A stretch of 18,709 nt of DNA from Paracoccaceae bacterium (GTDB lineage: Bacteria; Pseudomonadota; Alphaproteobacteria; Rhodobacterales; Rhodobacteraceae): the NCBI GenBank assembly GCA_030625695.1, contig DAOUQK010000030.1:1-18709 (forward strand). Direction: 5' to 3'. Position 1 is the first letter of the stretch; each line of letters begins with the position of its first letter. Shown here one piece after another: positions 13,945-18,709 of the stretch. Position numbers and translations under genes: made by a program. The notes beneath the pieces were generated by a model. It saw only the letters and a list, made by a program, of their open reading frames with translations, was not told the DNA's origin and did no database searches.

Positions 13945-14120
13945 TCGTGCCGTCTGGCAGGTCTCCTGGCTCGCGGGTCGATGCTTCTGCCAGCCTTCCC
14001 AATGCCATTTGGCACAAGTGGCGATGTGACAGACGCTCTCCGCTTACAGTCGCGGGGGCGGCTTTGGAGTTGCCCATTTTCATGGACGCACCAAATTCCC
14101 TCTTATCGGATGCCGGATAA
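13945..14120 (-). promoter_or_regulatory. Cobalamin (adenosylcobalamin) riboswitch upstream of cbtB
   Basis: Read on the minus strand, the conserved blocks appear in order. A GGGAA lies near 14100-14096, and GGTGC follows. Then come GCCGCCCCCGCGACTGTAAG and GCGG, the L5 and core region. GGGAAGGC comes next, and finally the B12 box AGCCAGGAGACCTGCC at 13971-13956. These match the cobalamin riboswitch consensus closely. It precedes the cobalt-uptake genes, so bound coenzyme B12 should reduce their expression. It starts about 60 bases after the end of cobF on the same strand, so it is inside the cob cluster rather than at its head. Confidence 0.93.
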
Positions 14121-14179
14121 ACCGACAGGACCAGACAAGCCCACTTAACCGCGAAGTGCTTCGTCGTGCAATGGGGATT

Positions 14180-14941
14180 TTATGCTTGTTCGCCTTTGCG
14201 GGCATGTTTTTTGAGCAGATAGATATCCATGATCCAGCCGTGATCGGTGCGGGCCTGTGCCCTTGTGGTAATAATCCGTGCTGCGACGTCGCTGAGCGCG
14301 CCGCTGACCAGCAGTTGTTCCTTCATGCCAAGATAAGCGCCCCACCAGATATCGACCCCCTGCATATTCAGCGATTGAAACGAACATTGCCCGTCCAGCA
14401 TGACGGCAATGGTATCGATGTCGTTTGGCCAGCCGCTTTCGCGTAAACGGCGGCCGGTTGTTACCAAAACCGGCGCGCCGATTCCATTCAGCGCGATGGC
14501 ATGTGCCGCTGTCAGCGCCTGAAGGGCGGTGATGCCGGGGATCACACGGGTTACGGGTTTTGGTGCTAGCCTTGCGGCAATCCGTAATGAGCTGTCGTAA
14601 AGCGACGGATCACCCCAGATCAGCAGGGCGACCTTTTTGGGCTTGGGGGCGGTGGCAATCGTCTCTTGCCATATCTTGGCAATGGCCGCGTGCCAGTCAT
14701 CCACCCCTTGCAGGTAGCCGTCTGCGTCGTGCCGCTCTGGGATGTCAAAGAACAGGATTTCCGGCGGCGATGCGCCAGCAGCGTTGGCAATAATCTCCAG
14801 CCGCACTTCGGCCAGATCAGCCTTATCTTCACCCTTGCGGGGAATCAGGATCAGATCTGCCTCGCGAATGGCGCGTGCCCCTTCGCCCGTCAGATGGTCC
14901 GGGTTGCCGGTGCCAATGCCGATCAGGCAAAGTTCATACAT
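14180..14941 (-). CDS. cobF: Precorrin-6A synthase (deacetylating)
   Basis: The 253-residue tetrapyrrole methylase has the SAM-binding opening LIGIGTGNPDHLT, the CobF-type insert LILIPRKGEDKADLAEVR and LLIWGDPSLYD in the middle. CobF methylates C-1 of precorrin-5 and releases the acetyl group formed in ring contraction, a step of the oxygen-dependent pathway. Its ATG overlaps the end of cobA by eight bases. It is the last biosynthetic gene before the riboswitch. Confidence 0.93.
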   Translation of the reverse strand: MYELCLIGIGTGNPDHLTGEGARAIREADLILIPRKGEDKADLAEVRLEIIANAAGASPPEILFFDIPERHDADGYLQGVDDWHAAIAKIWQETIATAPKPKKVALLIWGDPSLYDSSLRIAARLAPKPVTRVIPGITALQALTAAHAIALNGIGAPVLVTTGRRLRESGWPNDIDTIAVMLDGQCSFQSLNMQGVDIWWGAYLGMKEQLLVSGALSDVAARIITTRAQARTDHGWIMDIYLLKKHARKGEQA

Positions 14942-15662
14942 TGCCCAACTCCGCCAGTGGACCGTAGAGGATCAGTGCCGGGGCGCTACCGATGGTTTGC
15001 GCCAATTGGTCGGAAAGCGCGCCGATAGTGGTGCGCTGCAATGATTGCTCGGGTGTGCTGACCGCTTGAGCCAAAAGGGCCGGGGTGTCGCGCGGAAGCC
15101 CATGTTCAACCAGCGCTTTGACCAGCAAGGGGAATGTGCGCTTGCCCATGAACACCACCGTCGTGGCCCCCGGGTCGGCCAAGGCGGGCATATTCAGATC
15201 CTCGGGCAAGCCGCCGGTTTGGTCGTGCCCGGTGACAAATTGAACCCGGCGCGCCGTCATCGCCCGTGTCAGCGGGATGCCTGCGGCGGCGGCGGCGGCA
15301 AAAGCCGAGGCGATGCCTGGTATGATTTCGTATCTCAGGTTTGCAGCCCTCAGCGCCAGCAATTCTTCTTCAAGTCGCCCGAACAATCCGCCGTCGCCGG
15401 ATTTCAGCCGAACCACCCGCGCGCCAGCGAGGCCATGTTGCACCAGCAGGCGGCTTACCTCGTCCTGTTTTGGCGACGTGCGCCCGGCGCGTTTGCCGAC
15501 CGCGATAAGGTCTGTGTTTTTGCCTGCATGTTCCAGAATGGGGCCGGCGCTCAGGTCGTCAAACAGGATCACATCGGCGCGTTGCATCCGGTCCACGCCT
15601 TTGAGGGTGATCAATTCCGGGTCGCCGGGGCCCGCGCCAACAAAAGAGACAAAGCCGGTCAT
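14934..15662 (-). CDS. cobA: Uroporphyrinogen-III C-methyltransferase
   Basis: This 242-residue methyltransferase starts with the SAM-binding motif VGAGPGDPELITLKG. It continues with the SUMT-type segments DVILFDDLSAGPIL, VGKRAGRTSPKQDE and IPLTRAMTARRVQFVTGH. It converts uroporphyrinogen III to precorrin-2, the branch point to B12 and siroheme. No CysG-type N-terminal domain is present, so it is the monofunctional form. The usual GDPFVFGR-like motif reads GDGGLFGR here. The start overlaps the cobB stop (ATGA), which suggests coupled translation. Confidence 0.94.
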   Translation of the reverse strand: MTGFVSFVGAGPGDPELITLKGVDRMQRADVILFDDLSAGPILEHAGKNTDLIAVGKRAGRTSPKQDEVSRLLVQHGLAGARVVRLKSGDGGLFGRLEEELLALRAANLRYEIIPGIASAFAAAAAAGIPLTRAMTARRVQFVTGHDQTGGLPEDLNMPALADPGATTVVFMGKRTFPLLVKALVEHGLPRDTPALLAQAVSTPEQSLQRTTIGALSDQLAQTIGSAPALILYGPLAELGNV

Positions 15663-17002
15663 GTGCTGGCCTGACCGCTCGCCTGGGCTATCAGATGAAA
15701 GAAAGTTCCACTGACGTGGCCCTTGTGCGACCCGGTTTCCGGCACGGGCGTGCCTTCGGCGTCCAGCACTTCGGCCAGGGGCGCGTCGGGTTGTTCAAGG
15801 ATCGAGCAATAGTGGAATTCATGACCGCGCAGCGCGTCGCCGGGTTTGAACCCGGGCATTGCGGCTTTGAGATGTGCCTTGCGATAGCCGAGGTGGAATT
15901 TGCGTTTTTCATAAGACGTAACCAGCCCGAGCAGCCCGGCCATCTGGTGGCGTGTACCGTCCTTGTCGATCAAAGCTTCGCCAAGGGCCATGTAGCCGCC
16001 GCATTCGCCGTGAACCGGTTTGGTTTGCGCGTGTTGGCGCAGACCGCTCAGGAAAATTTCCGCATTGGCGAGGGTGCCTGCGTACAGTTCCGGATACCCC
16101 CCGGGCAACCAGACCAGATCGGCGTCTTTGGCCGGGGCCTGGTTGTTCAGCGGTGAAAACGGCAGGATTTCCGCCCCGCCGTCGCGCCAGCCTTTGAGCA
16201 GGTGCGGATAGGTGAATGAAAACGCGGCATCCTGCGCCAAAGCGATGCGTTGGGCGGGCGGCGCGGGCAAGGGCGGTGCTGGTTGCAGCGGTTTACTCCG
16301 CGCCGCTGATCTGATGGCATCAAGGTCCAGATGGTTGCGCAGGAAGGTGGCATAGCCCGCAATCGCGGTTTCCAGATCGGGATGTTCCTGGGCCTGGATC
16401 AGCCCGAGGTGACGTTCCGGCAAGGTCAGATCACCGCGCCGGGGTAGCACACCCAGCACTGGCAGGCCTGCGCGCTCCATGCCCAGCCGGGCCAGACGTT
16501 CGTGGCGTGGGCTGGCGCAGCGGTTCAGGATCACCCCGGCGAACGGCAGGTCGGGATTGTAGGTGCGAAACCCCAGGGCTGTGGCGGCGGCGGATTGCGC
16601 CTGACCGCTGATGTCCAGCACCAGAATGACCGGCCAGCCCATTCTGAGGGCGGTTTCGGCGCTGGTACCGTGGCCTTGTTCGCCCGGTTTTGCCACCCCG
16701 TCATACAGCCCCATCGAGCCTTCGGCGATGGTGATATCCGCGCCCTTCATTTGTGCCGCCACGGCGTTCAGCAACCCGTCGCCCATCGCCCAGGTATCGA
16801 CATTGAACGACGCACGTCTGGCGGCGGCATGGTGGAACGCCGGGTCGATATAATCCGGGCCGCTTTTGAAGGGTTGCACGGTCAGGCCGTCTTCGGTGAG
16901 GGCGCGCAGAAGGCCCAGCATCACCGTGGTTTTGCCGGTGCCAGAGGACGGTGCCGAGATCAGCAGGCCGCCGGGGGAAGAAGGGGGGGTGTTATCAGTC
17001 AT
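15659..17002 (-). CDS. cobB: Hydrogenobyrinic/cobyrinic acid a,c-diamide synthase
   Basis: From the ATG at 17002 the protein has 447 residues. The N-terminal domain has the P-loop SAPSSGTGKTT (about 16-26). The C-terminal half is a class I glutamine amidotransferase-type domain with VWLPGGYPELYAG and the nucleophile Cys334 in VHGECGGYMALGE. It uses ATP and glutamine to amidate the a and c side chains; in an aerobic-pathway operon the substrate should be hydrogenobyrinic acid. The start overlaps the cobM stop by eight bases; an upstream extension to 17101 lies within cobM and is rejected. A G7 run occurs in the codons after the start. Confidence 0.94.
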   Translation of the reverse strand: MTDNTPPSSPGGLLISAPSSGTGKTTVMLGLLRALTEDGLTVQPFKSGPDYIDPAFHHAAARRASFNVDTWAMGDGLLNAVAAQMKGADITIAEGSMGLYDGVAKPGEQGHGTSAETALRMGWPVILVLDISGQAQSAAATALGFRTYNPDLPFAGVILNRCASPRHERLARLGMERAGLPVLGVLPRRGDLTLPERHLGLIQAQEHPDLETAIAGYATFLRNHLDLDAIRSAARSKPLQPAPPLPAPPAQRIALAQDAAFSFTYPHLLKGWRDGGAEILPFSPLNNQAPAKDADLVWLPGGYPELYAGTLANAEIFLSGLRQHAQTKPVHGECGGYMALGEALIDKDGTRHQMAGLLGLVTSYEKRKFHLGYRKAHLKAAMPGFKPGDALRGHEFHYCSILEQPDAPLAEVLDAEGTPVPETGSHKGHVSGTFFHLIAQASGQAST

Positions 17003-17789
17003 CGTTGTGGCTCCAGTCTGACCATTGGCTATCGGCGGTTTGGGGGCGGTAGCGGCGGTCGTAGTGGGTTGAATACAGGCAGCTTTCCGTGAATCCTTCA
17101 CCGGAGAGCGCCGGGCCTACAAGGATGATGGCGGTGCGGGAGATGCCGCTTTGCATGGCGTCGGCAATGGTTGACAGGGTCGCCCGGATGATCTGTTGAT
17201 CCGGCCAACTGGCGCGGTAAACCACTGCCACCGGGCAATCCGCGCCGTAAGCCGGAGTCAGTTCCGTGACCACTTGGGTAAGGTTCTGGATTGACAGGTG
17301 GATCGCCAGAGTAGCACCCGTTTGGGCAAAATTTCTCAAGCTTTCGCCTTTGGGCATGGCCGAAGCGCGTCCGGAGGTGCGGGTCAAGACCAGTGATTGT
17401 GCCAATCCCGGCAGGGTCAGTTCCTGCCCCAATGCGGCGGCGGCGGCGGCGAAGGCGGGCACGCCGGGGGTGACGCTGACGGGGATATCAAGTGCGCGCA
17501 GACGGCGCATTTGTTCGCCCATTGCCGACCAGACCGACAGATCGCCGGAATGCAGGCGGGCGACGTCGTGACCTGCCTGGTGGGCGGTTTGAAAGGCGGC
17601 GATGATTGCGTCCAGGTCCATCGAGGCGGTGTTGATTATTTCCGCGCCCTCGGGACAATGGCCAAGGATCTCTTCGGGCACCAGTGATCCGGCATAAAGG
17701 CAGACCGGGCAGGCGGCGATGATGTCGCGACCGCGCAGGGTCAGCAGGTCGGCGGCACCGGGGCCGGCGCCGATAAAGTGGATGGTCAT
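16995..17789 (-). CDS. cobM: Precorrin-4 C11-methyltransferase
   Basis: This 264-residue tetrapyrrole methylase has the SAM loop FIGAGPGAADLLTLRG, the CobM/CbiF motif CLYAGSLVPEEIL (about 30-42), RLHSGDLSVWSA, and VTPGVPAFAAAAAALGQELTLP. It methylates precorrin-4 at C-11. The ATG overlaps the preceding cobE stop as ATGA, with GGAG upstream. The last residues are hydrophilic and overlap the cobB start region. Confidence 0.94.
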   Translation of the reverse strand: MTIHFIGAGPGAADLLTLRGRDIIAACPVCLYAGSLVPEEILGHCPEGAEIINTASMDLDAIIAAFQTAHQAGHDVARLHSGDLSVWSAMGEQMRRLRALDIPVSVTPGVPAFAAAAAALGQELTLPGLAQSLVLTRTSGRASAMPKGESLRNFAQTGATLAIHLSIQNLTQVVTELTPAYGADCPVAVVYRASWPDQQIIRATLSTIADAMQSGISRTAIILVGPALSGEGFTESCLYSTHYDRRYRPQTADSQWSDWSHNDD

Positions 17790-18178
17790 ATGTCATCTCC
17801 GATGGGTAGGTCGGTGGCCAGATCGGTGGCGAGTGCGCAGGTGGCTTTGCCATCCTGCGAGATGTGGCGGGGGGCAATCAGGTGCGCGCCGGTCCCTGCG
17901 CCCGCGAGGGCGGCAGCCTCTGCGAGGCTCCCGGTTGCGCGTTCTTGCAGAACACGCGGTGACTGTGTGGTGGTTTTGCAGGCGGCTATGGCGATTGGAC
18001 CTATGGCGTGAACGGGCAGGTTTAGGGATGTGGCCAATGCGGTGAAACAGTCTGCCTGCACCTTGTCGTCTGCGGAGGCCAGAGCGGTGACATTATGGTT
18101 TTGTGCCGCCAGATCGTAAGCTGAACGCAGGCTTTCGACGGTGGCTGAGCGGCGAAATCCGAACCCGGCGACGATCAT
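17786..18178 (-). CDS. cobE: CobE/CbiG C-terminal-domain protein
   Basis: From the ATG at 18178 the product has 130 residues. The opening IVAGFGFRRSATVESLRSAY, the central segment ALASADDKVQADCF and GSLAEAAALAGAG match the CobE/CbiG C-terminal domain. CobE is needed for aerobic B12 synthesis in some bacteria, but its biochemical role is not settled; in CbiG the related domain accompanies ring opening. GGAG nine bases before ATG 18178 and the ATGA overlap with cobL favour this start over the ATG at 18193. Confidence 0.88.
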   Translation of the reverse strand: MIVAGFGFRRSATVESLRSAYDLAAQNHNVTALASADDKVQADCFTALATSLNLPVHAIGPIAIAACKTTTQSPRVLQERATGSLAEAAALAGAGTGAHLIAPRHISQDGKATCALATDLATDLPIGDDI

Positions 18179-18709
18179 AATGTCACGCTCCATTGCACCA
18201 GTGGCAGGCTGGGTTTCCAGGTGCGTTTTGTGCCTAAGGGGGATGATTGTGCGAGTTCGACCTTAAGCAAATCACCGCCCTTCAGGGCCTGCCATTGGCC
18301 TAGCAATGCCTCGCTTTCCAAGGTCACGGAATTGGCCACCAACCTGGTGCCTTTAGGCAGGTTATCTGCCAGCCATCCTAGCAATTCATCGCTGAGCCCG
18401 CCGCCGATGAACACCGCGTCGGGCAGGTCCAGCCCCGGCAAGTTAGCCGGGGCCTCGCCGGTGACCAGATGCAGGCGGTCCACGCCAAGGTGGTCGGCGT
18501 TGCGCCGGATGCGCATCGCGCGGTCTGGGCGGAGTTCGATCACTGTGGCGCTGGTGCTGGGGTGGCTAAGCAGCCATTCAATTGCCACCGAACCCGACCC
18601 ACCGCCGATATCCCAAAGGTGTTCGCCGTGCCGTGGTGCCAGTGCTGACAGGGTCAGGGCGCGCATCGGGCGTTTGGTGATCTGGCCGTCGTTTTCGAAC
18701 AAGTCATCG
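18175..18709 (-). CDS. cobL: Precorrin-6B C5,15-methyltransferase (decarboxylating), C-terminal part
   Basis: The frame is open to the right edge: the last codons read DDLFENDGQITKR, the linker into the CbiT-like half of CobL. Visible motifs are the SAM-binding LWDIGGGSGSVAIEWLL and ATVIELRPDRAMRIRRNA, then DAVFIGGGLSDEL. This half catalyses C-15 methylation and ring-C acetate decarboxylation. Roughly the C-terminal 178 residues of a protein usually near 400 are present; the CbiE-like half must lie outside the window. A TTG at 18702 is not the true start. It is the most upstream gene of the cob operon that can be seen. Confidence 0.92.
   Translation of the reverse strand, partial: DDLFENDGQITKRPMRALTLSALAPRHGEHLWDIGGGSGSVAIEWLLSHPSTSATVIELRPDRAMRIRRNADHLGVDRLHLVTGEAPANLPGLDLPDAVFIGGGLSDELLGWLADNLPKGTRLVANSVTLESEALLGQWQALKGGDLLKVELAQSSPLGTKRTWKPSLPLVQWSVTL

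Noticed and set aside
16982..16989. Seven-base homopolymer near the cobB start as a slippage site
   Set aside because: It is short, and a biosynthetic gene is an unlikely contingency locus.

Overview
This window looks like chromosomal DNA of an alphaproteobacterium of the Rhodobacteraceae (Roseobacter-group) type. The evidence is moderately high GC, an RTX protein with propeller-like N-terminal repeats, a carnitine-to-betaine operon with a fused dehydrogenase/thioesterase, an oxygen-dependent (cobF/cobM/cobB) cobalamin operon with overlapping genes, and CbtB/CbtA cobalt-uptake genes behind a cobalamin riboswitch. The genus cannot be fixed from sequence reading alone.

Layout. (1) 1-228, minus: the N-terminal end of an AraC-type regulator running off the left edge. 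It is divergent from a 590-residue RTX calcium-binding protein (548-2320, plus) whose reading frame contains a run of ten Gs. (2) 2330-2847: a mobile-element scar, with a decayed IS5-type transposase fragment (compensating frameshifts) and a perfect 20-bp inverted repeat. (3) 2848-3249, minus: a rhodanese, divergent from the carnitine block. (4) 3374-7998, plus: aldo/keto reductase, BKACE (DUF849), a small secreted four-cysteine protein, carnitine 3-dehydrogenase fused to a thioesterase, and an SDR, then an intrinsic terminator. (5) 8083-8943, minus: an XRE regulator whose start overlaps a palindrome; it is divergent from a DUF2061 membrane protein and an EamA/DMT transporter (9049-10197). (6) 10313-11797: an AhpD-like protein divergent from a HalD/BesD-like 2-oxoglutarate oxygenase that keeps the iron-binding Asp, followed by cobO. 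(7) 12558-18709, minus: the cobalamin region, transcribed right to left as cobL(partial)-cobE-cobM-cobB-cobA-cobF, then a cobalamin riboswitch, cbtB, cbtA and a membrane-anchored His-rich protein.

How the parts fit. The carnitine genes predict oxidation of L-carnitine to 3-dehydrocarnitine, exchange cleavage with acetyl-CoA to betainyl-CoA plus acetoacetate, and hydrolysis to glycine betaine. The cob genes cover ring methylation, amidation and deacetylation steps plus terminal adenosylation (cobO). The riboswitch should lower cobalt uptake when adenosylcobalamin is abundant.

Three perfect long inverted repeats sit at three convergent gene junctions: 2773-2820, 10219-10285 and 12463-12536. 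The last two belong to one REP-like family. The most interesting items are the G10 tract in the RTX gene, the HxD-bearing HalD/BesD relative, the His-rich third gene of the cbt unit, and the palindromic junction elements.
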